64,000 bases of DNA, taken from contig NZ_SDVA01000001.1 of the NCBI RefSeq assembly GCF_004153545.1, forward strand, positions 186,001 to 250,000, given 5' to 3'. Positions 28,561 to 37,924 of the stretch are shown one piece after another. Every line of letters starts with the position of its first letter. Position 1 is the first letter of the stretch. The notes under the pieces were generated by a model. It saw only the letters and a list, made by a program, of their open reading frames with translations, was not told the origin of the DNA and ran no database searches. The translations under genes were made by a program, and so were the position numbers. The DNA comes from Serinicoccus sediminis (GTDB taxonomy: Bacteria > Actinomycetota > Actinomycetes > Actinomycetales > Dermatophilaceae).

Positions 28561-30024
28561 ATGACGACGAGGTGGGGGACGCGCTCCGGTGACCTCCGTG
28601 CTGCGGACGTCCGGCTCGGCGACCCGGCCAGGCCGGTCGCCGGGGAGGGCGACGGACGGGTCCGCCGCGCGGTCGTCCTCATCCACGGGATCGGCGAGCA
28701 GGAGCCGACCGGCACCCTGCGCGGGTTCCTCGACGGCCTGGGCCTCGGTCGCGAGGCCTGGAGCAAGCCGGACCGCGTCAGCGACAACCTCGAGCTGCGC
28801 CGCATGTCCCTCTACGGCCAGGCCACCCGGCGCGCGCCGACCGACCTCTACGAGCTCTACTGGGCGCACCACGCCCCGTCGGCGAGCGGGCCCCAGGTCG
28901 TGGCCTGGCTGGTCCGGCTGCTGCATCGGCGGTCGGGCTGGACGGGCGGGCCGGCCGCTCCCGCCCTCAACGTGCTCACCCTGCTGCTCATGCTCACCGT
29001 GCTCGCGGCGGCGCTCATCGCCGTGCTCATGGTCTCCCGCGAGGGGGTGCGGGCCTGGCTGACCGAGCCACCGTTCTGGGTGGCCGCCGGCCTGGCGGCG
29101 GTGCAGGCCGCGGTCCGACCGCTGCTCACCCGCCGGCTCGCCGACGCCGAGCGCTACCTGACTCCCGACCCGGCCGGGGTGGCGGCCCGGACCGAGATCC
29201 GCAGCGAGGGCCTGGAGCTCATGCGCCGCCTGCACGCCTCGGGGGTCTACGACGAGATCGCCGTCGTCGGCCACTCCCTCGGGTCGGTCATCGGCTACGA
29301 CATCCTGCGGTTGTTCTGGGACGAGGCCAGGCACCCCACCTTCGAACGCGCCGGCCCCCAGCCGGAGGCCGAGCGGCTCGTGCACGACTACAGCGACCCG
29401 CTCGGCCTCGCCCCCGGGGAGGTCGAGGTCTTCCAGCACGTGCAGCGCCGGCTGTGGCGGGAGTGCCGCGACCGTGGCGTGCCGTGGCTCGTCACCGACT
29501 TCGTCACCCTGGGCTCCCCGCTGGCGCACGGCCGCCTGCTGCTCGACACCCGGGCCTCCTCGCTGCAGCGACGCCAGGACGACCTCGAGCTGCCCACGTG
29601 CCCTCCGATGCCCTCGCTAGCACCCTCGGCCGACGCCGACGAGCGCTCGGCGTCCTTCTACCCCGCGGTGCTGCGCAAGGGCGACCTCGAACGGTCGGTG
29701 CTCGTCGGCAACCACGGAGCGCCCTTCGGCCCGACCCGGTGGACCAACCTCTACTTCCCCACCCGCTGGCTCGTCTTCGGCGACCCGGTCGGCGGGCCGT
29801 TGCGCGAGGTGCTGGGCACCGGCATCCGGGACGTGGCGGTGCACCACTCCGGGCGCCACCACCGCTGGTGGCACCGCCTGCTGCCGCTGCACGACCACCT
29901 GCGGTACTGGGCCCGGCTGGACGGCCCGGCCCGGAGCCGGCCCGCCACGGTGGAGTCGGTGCCGCTCATCCGGGCCGTCCTGGGGCTGGAGGCGCAGCAG
30001 GAGCAGGTCGTCAGAGGCGGCTGA
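28561..30024 (+). CDS. alpha/beta-hydrolase-fold protein with two membrane helices inserted
   Basis: A 487-residue protein. AVVLIHGIGEQEPTGTL near residue 38 resembles the oxyanion strand of lipase-like hydrolases, and IAVVGHSLGSVIGYDIL near residue 240 gives the nucleophile elbow GHSLG. Between them are two hydrophobic segments (VLTLLLMLTVLAAALIAVLM and WVAAGLAAVQAAVRPLL), so the fold would be membrane-tethered. A late His lies in VHHSGRHHRWW. The substrate is unknown. The last 14 bp overlap the helicase gene on the other strand, which shares the same stop region. Confidence 0.7.
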   Translation: MTTRWGTRSGDLRAADVRLGDPARPVAGEGDGRVRRAVVLIHGIGEQEPTGTLRGFLDGLGLGREAWSKPDRVSDNLELRRMSLYGQATRRAPTDLYELYWAHHAPSASGPQVVAWLVRLLHRRSGWTGGPAAPALNVLTLLLMLTVLAAALIAVLMVSREGVRAWLTEPPFWVAAGLAAVQAAVRPLLTRRLADAERYLTPDPAGVAARTEIRSEGLELMRRLHASGVYDEIAVVGHSLGSVIGYDILRLFWDEARHPTFERAGPQPEAERLVHDYSDPLGLAPGEVEVFQHVQRRLWRECRDRGVPWLVTDFVTLGSPLAHGRLLLDTRASSLQRRQDDLELPTCPPMPSLAPSADADERSASFYPAVLRKGDLERSVLVGNHGAPFGPTRWTNLYFPTRWLVFGDPVGGPLREVLGTGIRDVAVHHSGRHHRWWHRLLPLHDHLRYWARLDGPARSRPATVESVPLIRAVLGLEAQQEQVVRGG

Positions 30025-32635
30025 AGGCCGTCGCCAGCAGCACCGGCTCCCCGACGCCGTCGCTGGCGTCGAGGTCGCACTCGGCCTCGACCACCCAGTC
30101 GAGGTCCCCGTCGGGGTCGGTGACCGTCTGGCTCACCCGCCACACCCGCTGGGCCGTGCCGTCGCCGATCCGCGCCTGCGCCGGGGGCACCGGCTCGACC
30201 CGCAGGTGCTGGGGGCCGCGCGCGTCCGCGTCGAGGACCACCTGGTCGTGGTCGTCGTAGAACGCCCCCACCGCGTCGTCCCAGTCCTGCCGCGACATGA
30301 GGGGCTCGACGGCCGGCTCGGGCAGGGCCGCGACCTGGGCCTCGAGGTCGCCCAGGGCCTCCCAGGCGTCGTCGGCGACGAGCTCCACCCGACGCCACAT
30401 CGCGTTGCGGACCATGACCCGGAACGCGCGCTCGTTGCCGGTGATCGGGCGGGCCGGTGGCGGCGGCGCCCCGGTGGCCGCCTGGCGGGCGACCTCCGCG
30501 ACGCGGTCCGGGTCGGTGAGCGCCTCCCACTCCTCCAGCAGCGAGGAGTCGGTCTGCCGGATCGTCTCGCCCAGCCAGTGCACCAGGTCGTGCAGCTGCT
30601 CGGTGTAGGCCGACTCGGGGACCGTCTGGCGCAGGGTGCGGTAGGCGTCGGTGAGGTAGCGCAGGACCACGCCCTCGGAGCGGGCGAGCTGGTAGTAGCC
30701 GACGAACTCGGTGAAGCTCATCGCCCGCTCCCACATGTCTCGGACCACGGCCTTGGGCGAGAGGGCGTCCTCGCGCACCCACGGGTTCGACTGGCGGTAG
30801 GTCGCCAGGGTCACCTGCAGCAGCTCGGCCAGCGGCTGCGGCCAGGTGACCTCCTCGAGCCGGGCCATGCGCTCGTCGTACTCCAGCCCGTCGGCCTTCA
30901 TCTGCGCGACCGCCTCGCCGCGGGCGCGGTAGCGCTGCGCGAGGAGCACCGGCATCGGGTCGTCGAGGACGGCCTCGACGACCGAGACCACGTCGAGCGG
31001 GTAGGTGGGCGCGTCCGGGTCGAAGAGGTCCAGCGCGGCGAGCGCGAACGGGGCCAACGGCTGGTTGAGGGCGAAGTTCTCGGCGACGCCCGGCCCCAGG
31101 TCGATGCTGCGGCCACCGTCGCCCGGCGGGTCCAGGCGCACCAGCACCTCGGTGTCGAGCAGCGACCGCCCCAGGCTCACCGCCTGGCGGGCCAGCCGGT
31201 TCTGGGCGGCGGGCGTCTCGTGGTTGTCGCGCAGGAGCCGCGACAGGTGAGCGACCGGGTCACCCCGGCGGGCGACGGTGTTGAGGATGACCGCGTGGTC
31301 GACCTTCATCTTCGACTGCAGGGACTCCGGCTCGGCGCCGACCAGCTTGGCGTAGGTCTGCTCGCTCCAGGAGACGAAGCCCTCCGGCGGCTTCTTGCGC
31401 TGCACCTTCCTCTGCTTCTTCGGGTCGTCCCCGGCCTTGGCCAGGGCGCGGGCGTTCTCGATCGCGTGCTCGGGGGCCTGCACCACGACATACCCGGAGG
31501 TGTCGAAGCCGGCGCGCCCGGCCCGTCCGGCGATCTGGTGGAACTCCCGCGCGCGCAGGACGCGCTGCCGGGAGCCGTCGAACTTGGCGAGCCCGGTGAA
31601 CAGGACGGTGCGGATGGGCACGTTGATGCCCACCCCGAGGGTGTCGGTGCCGCAGATGACCTTGAGCAGGCCGTCCTGGGCGAGCTGCTCGACCAGGCGG
31701 CGGTACCTCGGCAGCATGCCGGCGTGGTGCACCCCGATGCCGTGCCGGACCAGCTGGGACAGGGTCCGGCCGAAGCCCGCGGTGAAACGGAAGGCCCCGA
31801 TCCGGGTCCGGATCGCCTCCTTCTCGGCGGCGTCGACGAGCTGGGGCACCGACAGCAGCGACTGCGCGCGCTCCAGCGCCTCCTTCTGGGTGAAGTGGAC
31901 GACGTAGATCGGCGCCTGGCGCTCCTCCAGCAGCTCGGTGATGGTGTCGGGCAGCGGCGTCATGGCGAGCGACTCGGCGAAGTGCAACGGCACCGGCCGC
32001 TCGGCGCCCGCGACGAGCGCGGTAGGCCGCCCGGTCCGGTGGGTGAGGTCGTCGCTGAAGCGCGTGGTGTCGCCGAGGGTGGCTGACATCAGCACGAACT
32101 GCGCCTGGGGCAGCGTCAGCAGCGGCACCTGCCAGGCCCAACCGCGCTGGCCGTCGCCGTAGTAGTGGAACTCGTCCATGACGACGACCCCGATGTCCGC
32201 GCCCTCGCCCTCCCGCAGCGCGATGTTGGCCAGCACCTCGGCCGTGCACACGACGATCGGGGCGTCCGCGTTGACGGCCGCGTCACCGGTGAGCATGCCG
32301 ACGTTCTCCGCGCCGAAGGTCCGGCACGCGTCGAAGAACTTCTCGCTGACCAGGGCCTTGATCGGCGCGGTGAGGAAGGCCACCTCGTCGCGGGCCAGCG
32401 CCAGGAAGCAGGCCGCCGTCGCCACGAGCGACTTGCCGCTGCCGGTCGGCGTGGCCAGGACGACGTTGCTCCCCTCGAGCAGGTGCAGCAGGGCCTCCTC
32501 CTGGTGGGTGTAGAGCGCGGTGCCGCGGTCGGCCGCCCAGCCGGTGAAGGTGTCGAAGAGGGTGTCGGCGTCGGGCGCGCCGGCACCGGCTCCCGAGGAC
32601 GGGAGACGGTCGGTCAGGGTCTGGTCGGAGGACAT
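30011..32635 (-). CDS. Ski2-like DEAD/DEAH RNA helicase with DUF3516 C-terminus
   Basis: An 874-residue superfamily 2 helicase. N-terminal motor motifs: ATPTGSGKS (Walker A), VVMDEFHYYGD (DEFH box) and LMSATLGDTTRF; second RecA domain: GTDTLGVGINVPI and HQIAGRAGRAGFDTSG (motif VI). The C-terminal half, from about residue 430, matches the all-helical region called DUF3516 in actinobacterial homologues. A role in RNA processing or decay is inferred from the Ski2 family. The ATG at 32635 is seven bases after a minus-strand GACAAT; the ATG three codons upstream would overlap that box. Confidence 0.87.
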   Translation of the reverse strand: MSSDQTLTDRLPSSGAGAGAPDADTLFDTFTGWAADRGTALYTHQEEALLHLLEGSNVVLATPTGSGKSLVATAACFLALARDEVAFLTAPIKALVSEKFFDACRTFGAENVGMLTGDAAVNADAPIVVCTAEVLANIALREGEGADIGVVVMDEFHYYGDGQRGWAWQVPLLTLPQAQFVLMSATLGDTTRFSDDLTHRTGRPTALVAGAERPVPLHFAESLAMTPLPDTITELLEERQAPIYVVHFTQKEALERAQSLLSVPQLVDAAEKEAIRTRIGAFRFTAGFGRTLSQLVRHGIGVHHAGMLPRYRRLVEQLAQDGLLKVICGTDTLGVGINVPIRTVLFTGLAKFDGSRQRVLRAREFHQIAGRAGRAGFDTSGYVVVQAPEHAIENARALAKAGDDPKKQRKVQRKKPPEGFVSWSEQTYAKLVGAEPESLQSKMKVDHAVILNTVARRGDPVAHLSRLLRDNHETPAAQNRLARQAVSLGRSLLDTEVLVRLDPPGDGGRSIDLGPGVAENFALNQPLAPFALAALDLFDPDAPTYPLDVVSVVEAVLDDPMPVLLAQRYRARGEAVAQMKADGLEYDERMARLEEVTWPQPLAELLQVTLATYRQSNPWVREDALSPKAVVRDMWERAMSFTEFVGYYQLARSEGVVLRYLTDAYRTLRQTVPESAYTEQLHDLVHWLGETIRQTDSSLLEEWEALTDPDRVAEVARQAATGAPPPPARPITGNERAFRVMVRNAMWRRVELVADDAWEALGDLEAQVAALPEPAVEPLMSRQDWDDAVGAFYDDHDQVVLDADARGPQHLRVEPVPPAQARIGDGTAQRVWRVSQTVTDPDGDLDWVVEAECDLDASDGVGEPVLLATAFSRL

Positions 32636-32714
32636 CCCCTCCATTGTCGGTGATGGGGCGTCCCCGGCCCGCCTCGCCGCGCGTCGCCCCGGTGGCGTCG
32701 GGCACGATGGGCAG

Positions 32715-33152
32715 ATGCTCAGCGTCGACCTCGCCCGTCAGCTGCACGATGCCGGCCTCATCTGGTCCCCCCTCGCCGGGGACCGCTTCGTGGTGGACCG
32801 CTCCGGGATGACGCACGACGTCTTCTACCTGGCCGACATGACGGTCGAGGTCCACGAGTTCGTCGGGGGCTCGGTCATCGGCTTCAACGGCGTCGCGGAG
32901 TGGGCCCTGGACTCGGTGGCGCTGGACGACACGACCTGGCTGCCCCGGGAGGACCAGCTGCGCGCGGTGCTCGGCCACGACTTCGTCGGGCTGGGGCTGC
33001 GCCGCGGCGACGACGGCGCCACCGACGACCACGGCGGCATCGAGTACGCCGTCGTGACCCTGGTGGAGGGGTCACCCACGACCTTCGCCCACCGGGACGC
33101 CGAGGAGGCCTACGGGCTCGCGACCCTGGCGGTGCTGCGCACCCGCCACTGA
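32715..33152 (+). CDS. conserved hypothetical actinobacterial protein
   Basis: A 145-residue protein starting MLSVDLARQLHDAGLIW and containing GDRFVVDRSGMTHDVFYLADMT-type beta strands. Actinobacterial homologues are sometimes labelled pilus assembly CpaE, but there is no ATPase motif, so I do not use that name. No signal or membrane segment is visible. It is divergent from the helicase with an 79-bp gap. CACGAT at 32703-32708 lies six bases before the ATG. Confidence 0.7.
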   Translation: MLSVDLARQLHDAGLIWSPLAGDRFVVDRSGMTHDVFYLADMTVEVHEFVGGSVIGFNGVAEWALDSVALDDTTWLPREDQLRAVLGHDFVGLGLRRGDDGATDDHGGIEYAVVTLVEGSPTTFAHRDAEEAYGLATLAVLRTRH

Positions 33153-33203
33153 CCCCCCGGCAAGACCGTGGACGTGGCCGACCCGCCGCCTCTAGCCTGA
33201 GGC

Positions 33204-33824
33204 ATGGCGCCCGACGAGACCGAGTTCTTCCACTCCGACCGGGCTCACTACGAGTACCTGCGGCAGCAGCGGGAGGCGGCCGAGGACGCGGCCGCCAGGG
33301 AGCGCTCCGAGCGCTCCGGCTGCGGCGTGCTGTGGCTGCTGCCGGCGCTGCTTGCCGTGGCGTCGGTGGTCGCGCTGGACGACGTGCTGGCCGCCTACCC
33401 CTTCTGGTCCGAGGGGATCTACGAGGCCGTGCCGCGGGACTGGGTGGACGCGGCGGCCGAGCGGTGGTGGGCTGCGGGACTGCTCGCCGTCGGCGTGCTC
33501 ACGCCGCTGTGGCTGCTCGCCTGGGCCGTCGCGGCAGTCCGCCGGCAGGTGGCGGTGAGGATGCGCCGCGGCTGGCTGCTGGGGCCGCTGCGATGGGTCT
33601 GGCTGACCGTGGCCACCGGGGTGCGCGCCCTCCTCACGCTGGCCGGTCTGGTGACCGCCTGGCAGGTCGTCCGGCTCAGCCGGGGGATCCCCCTCCAGGA
33701 CGTCCCGGACCTGCGGACACCTGCGCTGCTCGTGCTCGGTCTCGTCGGTGCGGCGTCGGCGCTGCGCGCCTTGGTCCTGCACCGGCAGCTCCCGGCGGCG
33801 TCCTCGCTCAGCGCACGATGGTGA
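33204..33824 (+). CDS. membrane protein of unknown function
   Basis: A 206-residue protein with a charged, Glu/Arg-rich cytosolic N-terminus (about 40 residues) followed by four or so hydrophobic stretches (GVLWLLPALLAVASVVAL, GLLAVGVLTPLWLLAWAVAA, VWLTVATGVRALLTLAGLV, ALLVLGLVGAASALRAL). I recognise no family. TAGCCT at 33193-33198 sits five bases before the ATG. Its last 17 bp overlap the convergent isochorismatase-like gene. Confidence 0.65.
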   Translation: MAPDETEFFHSDRAHYEYLRQQREAAEDAAARERSERSGCGVLWLLPALLAVASVVALDDVLAAYPFWSEGIYEAVPRDWVDAAAERWWAAGLLAVGVLTPLWLLAWAVAAVRRQVAVRMRRGWLLGPLRWVWLTVATGVRALLTLAGLVTAWQVVRLSRGIPLQDVPDLRTPALLVLGLVGAASALRALVLHRQLPAASSLSARW

Positions 33825-34335
33825 CCTGCGGGGCGTAGAGCTCCATGGCCGCGAGCGCCCGCTCGTGCGCCTCGTCGCTGGAGCCCGCGCAGGCGGCCGC
33901 CGCGATCTCGACCGTGCAGCCGGCGTCCGCCGCCGCCAGCGCGGTGGAGAGGACGCAGCAGTCGGTGGCGACCCCGGCCAGCACCAGGTGGGCGTCCGCA
34001 CCGACGACGTCGCGCAGCCGCTCGCCCCACTTGCCGAAGGTCGGCTCGCTGACGGTGTGCGGCAGCCTCAGGTCGGCGATCTCGTCCACGAGGTCGAAGA
34101 TCGGGTCGTGCTGCTCGCGGTCGGCGAAGGGGAAGCGGTCCAGGTAGGCCACCCACGATCCGTGCTTCACGTGCGGCGGCACCCAGCGGGTCTGGACGAC
34201 GCGACCGCCGTGCTCCTCGACCAGCGCCCGGATCGGCCCCAGGGTCTGGGCGAACCGTGGCGCGCACCACTCGGAGGCCGGGTCGGCGAAGATCCGCTGG
34301 GCGTCGACGACGACCAACCAGGACTCCGGCGTCAT
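33808..34335 (-). CDS. isochorismatase-family cysteine hydrolase
   Basis: A 175-residue enzyme with the family catalytic set: Asp in WLVVVDAQRIF near residue 11, a Lys in TFGKWGERL, and Cys in LAGVATDCCVLSTALAA. Family members include nicotinamidases, ureidoacrylate hydrolases and isochorismatases. The metal-binding residues of nicotinamidase are not obvious, so the substrate is open. It overlaps the upstream NCS1 permease by ATGA, so it likely acts on a nucleobase-type compound imported by that permease (inference). Confidence 0.8.
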   Translation of the reverse strand: MTPESWLVVVDAQRIFADPASEWCAPRFAQTLGPIRALVEEHGGRVVQTRWVPPHVKHGSWVAYLDRFPFADREQHDPIFDLVDEIADLRLPHTVSEPTFGKWGERLRDVVGADAHLVLAGVATDCCVLSTALAAADAGCTVEIAAAACAGSSDEAHERALAAMELYAPQVTIVR

Positions 34336-35813
34336 ACCCCCTCCTCCTGCCGGCGGACGATGCCGCGGCCGAGCACCAGCCATCCGACGAAGCCGATGGC
34401 GAGGGCGACCAGCACGCCCAAATTGGCCCACGCCCAGGTGCCCTCCTTGCCGCCGAGCCCGAGCGGGCCGAGGAGGTAGCCCTGCCAGTTGTTCCAGGCG
34501 GCGGCGTCGGCGAAGGTGTTGATGACCAGCCCCCAGCCGACGACGGCGGCGAGCACCATGATGCCGACGGCGGTCCAGTTCCAGTCGCCGTAGCGGCCCC
34601 GCGGGTCGAACAGCGCCTGCTCGTCGTAGTCCTTGCGCCGCAGCGCCACGTCGGCCATGAGGATGCCCGCCCACGCGGCGATGGGCACCCCCAGGGTGAT
34701 GAGGAAGCTCTGGAAGGGGGCGAGGAAGCTCTGCGCGAAGAAGACGACCCAGATGGTGCCCAGGGTAAGGATGGTGCCGTCGATGAGCGCGGCCGCCGGC
34801 CGGGGGATGTCGACCCCCAGGGAGAGCAGGGTCAGGCCCGAGGAGTAGATCCCGAGGACCGCGCCGCTGACGAGGGCGAGGACGGCGGCCAGCAGGAACG
34901 GGACGAGGAACCAGATCGGCAGGATCGTCGCCAGGGTGCCGATGGGGTCGTTGACGATGCCCTCCTCCAGCTCGGGCTGCGAGCCGATGAGCAGCAGCCC
35001 GTAGAGGACCAGCAGCGTCGGCGCGAGGGCGCCCCCGAGGGTGTTCCACAGGACGATCGCCGCCCCGCTCGCGTCCCGGCGCTGGTAGCGCGACCAGTCC
35101 GCGGCGATGTTGATCCACCCCAGGCCGAACCCGGTCATGAGCATGACCAGGGCGCCGATGACCGCCTCGGTCGGGCCCGCCTCGCGCGAGGTCACGGCGG
35201 CGAGGTCGATGCGGTCCAGGGTCATGAGGATGTAGGCGACCGTGGCCGCGCCGGTGACCCAGGTGAGGACCGACTGGAGCCGGATGATCGTGTGGTAGCC
35301 GGCGACCGAGGCACCGACGATGAGCGCGGCGATGACCGCGCACGCCAGCACCGAGGTGGTGGTGCCGCCGCCCCAGCCGAGCTGGGTGAAGACGGTGGCG
35401 GTGGCCAGCACGGCCATGATGGCGAGGAAGGTCTCCCAGCCCATGGAGATGAGCCAGGAGAAGACGCCGGGCACCTTCTGCCCCTGGACCCCGAAGGCGG
35501 CGCGGGACAGCACCATGGTGGGCGCCGAGCCGCGCTTGCCGGCGATGGCGATGATGCCGCAGGCCAGGAACGAGGCGACGACGCCCAGGAGGGTGACGAG
35601 CAGAGCCTGGGTGAAGTTGATGCCGAAGCCGAAGACGTAGCTCGCGTAGCTGATCCCGAAGACCGAGACGTTCGCGGCGAACCACGGCCAGAAGAGGTCG
35701 TGCGGGCGGGCCGTCCGCTCGGCCTCGGCGATGATCTCGATGCCGTTGGTCTCGACCAGGCGCCGTTCGGTCTCGCTGAGCCGCGGCGCCGCTGCCGGAG
35801 GGGTCTGCGTCAT
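34332..35813 (-). CDS. NCS1-family nucleobase/cation symporter
   Basis: A 493-residue transporter with about twelve hydrophobic helices. Family features include WPWFAANVSVFGISYASYVFG-type helix 1, GKRGSAPTMVLSRAAFGVQG, GWINIAADWSRYQ, and LITLGVPIAAWAGILMADV. NCS1 members import cytosine, purines, allantoin, hydantoin or thiamine. The specificity cannot be read here; coupling to a cysteine hydrolase suggests catabolic uptake. Minus-strand GACAGT lies six bases before the ATG at 35813. Confidence 0.87.
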   Translation of the reverse strand: MTQTPPAAAPRLSETERRLVETNGIEIIAEAERTARPHDLFWPWFAANVSVFGISYASYVFGFGINFTQALLVTLLGVVASFLACGIIAIAGKRGSAPTMVLSRAAFGVQGQKVPGVFSWLISMGWETFLAIMAVLATATVFTQLGWGGGTTTSVLACAVIAALIVGASVAGYHTIIRLQSVLTWVTGAATVAYILMTLDRIDLAAVTSREAGPTEAVIGALVMLMTGFGLGWINIAADWSRYQRRDASGAAIVLWNTLGGALAPTLLVLYGLLLIGSQPELEEGIVNDPIGTLATILPIWFLVPFLLAAVLALVSGAVLGIYSSGLTLLSLGVDIPRPAAALIDGTILTLGTIWVVFFAQSFLAPFQSFLITLGVPIAAWAGILMADVALRRKDYDEQALFDPRGRYGDWNWTAVGIMVLAAVVGWGLVINTFADAAAWNNWQGYLLGPLGLGGKEGTWAWANLGVLVALAIGFVGWLVLGRGIVRRQEEGV

Positions 35814-35883
35814 GGGCCCACTGTCCCACAGGGCACGGCCGCCGGCTGGCGGTCTGTCGGTGCCACCCCCTACCGTGGAGGGT

Positions 35884-37107
35884 ATGACGAAGCGTGCGAC
35901 ATACATCCCCGTCCTGGCGGCGGCTGCCCTGGTCGGCGGCACGCTGGCCGCGCCCGCCGTGGCCGCTCCCCCGCACGACCGGGACCGGCCGGTGGAGCTG
36001 GACGTCCGCTTCGCCACCTTCAACGCCTCGCTCAACCGCGCGGCCGAGGGCGAGCTCACCGCCGACCTCTCCACCGGTGAGGACCAGCAGGCCCGCAACG
36101 TGGCCGAGACGATCCAGCGGGCCGCGCCCGACGTGGTGCTGATCAACGAGTTCGACTACGCACCGGACCACGTCGACCTCTTCCGCGACAACTACCTCGA
36201 GGTCGGGCAGGACGGCGCGGAGCCCGTCGACTACCCCTACGCCTACATCGCCCCGTCCAACACCGGCGTCCCCAGCGGGCTCGACCTCAACGACGACGGC
36301 CAGGTCGGCGGGCCGGACGACGCCTACGGCTTCGGCTTCTTCCCCGGCCAGTACGGCATGGTCGTCTACTCGCGCTTCCCCATCGACACCGAGGCCGTCC
36401 GCACCTTCCAGCGCTTCCGGTGGGCCGACATGCCGGGCAACCTGATCCCGACCGGCTTCTACGACGCGCAGGAGCGTGAGGCCCTGCGGCTGTCGAGCAA
36501 GTCGCACTGGGACGTGCCGATCGTGGTCGGTCGGCAGACGGTGCACCTGCTCGCCGCGCACCCCACGCCTCCCACCTTCGACGGCCCGGAGGACCGCAAC
36601 GGGCGGCGCAACCACGACGAGATCCGGTTCTGGGCCGACTACGTGGCCGGGCCGCAGCACTCGCGCTACATCTACGACGACCGCGGTCGGACCGGCGGGC
36701 TCGCACCCGGTGAGCGCTTCGTCATCGCGGGCGACTACAACGCCGACCCCCACGACGGCGACTCCCGGGACGGCGCGATCAACCAGCTGCTCGACCACCC
36801 CCGCGTCAGCACCCAGGTCGTCCCCGACAGCGAGGGCGCCGTCGAGGCCGCCGAGGTGCAGGGCGGGGCCAACGAGTCGCACGTGGGTGACCCGGCCCAC
36901 GACACCGCGGACTTCAACGACAACCCCGAGCCGGGCAACCTGCGGGTGGACTACGTCCTGCCCAGCCGCTCCCTGCCGGTGCGGGACGCCGGGGTCTTCT
37001 GGCCGACCAGCGACGACCCGCTCTTCGACCTCGTCGGAACCTTCCCGTTCCCCACGAGCGACCACCGCCTCGTCTGGACCGACGTCCGGCTGCCGCACCG
37101 ACGGTGA
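35884..37107 (+). CDS. secreted endonuclease/exonuclease/phosphatase family protein
   Basis: A 407-residue exported protein: signal peptide with basic MTKRATY, hydrophobic core and an AVA-AP-like cleavage site near residue 28. The EEP fold follows, with FATFNASL, VVLINEFDYAPDHVDLF (metal Glu), VVYSRFPI, LLAAHPTPPTFDG, ERFVIAGDYNADPHDGDS (catalytic Asp/Asn) and FPTSDHRLVWTDV (catalytic Asp-His). It may be a secreted nuclease or phosphoesterase. TACCGT at 35872-35877 precedes the ATG by six bases. Confidence 0.87.
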   Translation: MTKRATYIPVLAAAALVGGTLAAPAVAAPPHDRDRPVELDVRFATFNASLNRAAEGELTADLSTGEDQQARNVAETIQRAAPDVVLINEFDYAPDHVDLFRDNYLEVGQDGAEPVDYPYAYIAPSNTGVPSGLDLNDDGQVGGPDDAYGFGFFPGQYGMVVYSRFPIDTEAVRTFQRFRWADMPGNLIPTGFYDAQEREALRLSSKSHWDVPIVVGRQTVHLLAAHPTPPTFDGPEDRNGRRNHDEIRFWADYVAGPQHSRYIYDDRGRTGGLAPGERFVIAGDYNADPHDGDSRDGAINQLLDHPRVSTQVVPDSEGAVEAAEVQGGANESHVGDPAHDTADFNDNPEPGNLRVDYVLPSRSLPVRDAGVFWPTSDDPLFDLVGTFPFPTSDHRLVWTDVRLPHRR

Positions 37108-37131
37108 CCCGGCCCCGGATACGGTGGAGAC

Positions 37132-37737
37132 ATGACGGACGGAGCACAGCCGCACGGAGCCAGGCAGCCCCACCGCACCGGTGACGACCCGGTGCCACCG
37201 CTGCCCGGACCGCCCGCTCCCGGGCCCCGCGAGGACGTCGACCCGCCGATGACGATCATCGGCGGTCCGGCCGCCCAGGACTCGCCCGACTGGCGCCCGG
37301 ACCGCAGCGGCGAGCAGGCCGGCGGCCTGCAGTCGCAGGGGACCGATCTCCCCACCCCGGCCCCTGCCCGCATCACGACCTTCTTCAGCTCCACCCAGCG
37401 GACCGGCCGGTGGCAGGTGCCTGCGGTGCTCACCGTGTCCGGCGGGTTCTCCGAGACCGTGCTGGACCTGCGGGAGGCAGTCGTCACGACCCCCGTGGTG
37501 GAGCTGCGGCTGAACGACGTCTTCTCCAGCTGCAAGGTGATCGTGCCGCGCGGTGTCGGCGTCGACGTCCAGGGCGGCAGCGCGCTCTTCAGCGAGCTCA
37601 AGGGCGACTACGAAGGCATCTCCGACCCCGGACGGTGGCGGCTCACCATCGCGCACCACGGCGCCTTCAGCAGCGTGCGCATCCTCACCCTCGACCCGGG
37701 CGAGCCCGAGCCGAAGTGGTGGCGCAAGCTCCTCTGA
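37132..37737 (+). CDS. hypothetical protein with LiaF-like C-terminal beta domain
   Basis: A 201-residue protein. The first 75 residues are Pro/Gly/Asp-rich and probably disordered. The rest (TFFSSTQRTGRWQVPAVLTV, VLDLREAVVTTPVVELRLND, KVIVPRGVGVDVQGGSALFS) resembles the C-terminal beta-helix-like domain of LiaF/YvqF cell-envelope stress proteins, without the membrane helices. The function is unknown. A TACGGT hexamer lies seven bases before the ATG. It is followed by tRNA-Lys. Confidence 0.65.
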   Translation: MTDGAQPHGARQPHRTGDDPVPPLPGPPAPGPREDVDPPMTIIGGPAAQDSPDWRPDRSGEQAGGLQSQGTDLPTPAPARITTFFSSTQRTGRWQVPAVLTVSGGFSETVLDLREAVVTTPVVELRLNDVFSSCKVIVPRGVGVDVQGGSALFSELKGDYEGISDPGRWRLTIAHHGAFSSVRILTLDPGEPEPKWWRKLL

Positions 37738-37826
37738 GCCGACGGAGGAGCGACCGCGCTCCCGTCGCCGTGCGTCGACGGCTAGCCTGGAGCGCCGGAG
37801 CCGCCGGACGTCGGTCCACGGCTCCT

Positions 37827-37899
37827 GGGCCTCTAGCTCAATTGGCAGAGCTGCGGACTTTTAATCCGTAGGTTGTGGGTTCGAGCCCCACGGGGCCCA
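37827..37899 (+). tRNA. tRNA-Lys (anticodon TTT)
   Basis: A 73-nt cloverleaf: acceptor arm GGGCCTC pairs with GGGGCCC (one G-T pair), D-arm GCTC...GAGC, anticodon stem GCGGA/TCCGT with loop CTTTTAA giving TTT, and T-arm GTGGG TTCGAGC CCCAC. The discriminator is A. The CCA end is not encoded. Confidence 0.95.
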
Positions 37900-37924
37900 C
37901 TCGCGCGTGTGCTGCCCGTCCCTC

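Noticed and set aside
33808-37659. A 1283-residue minus-strand frame
   Set aside because: Its last 175 residues are the isochorismatase-like protein; the rest is a shadow of the NCS1 permease and of the plus-strand genes, with composition unlike a protein.
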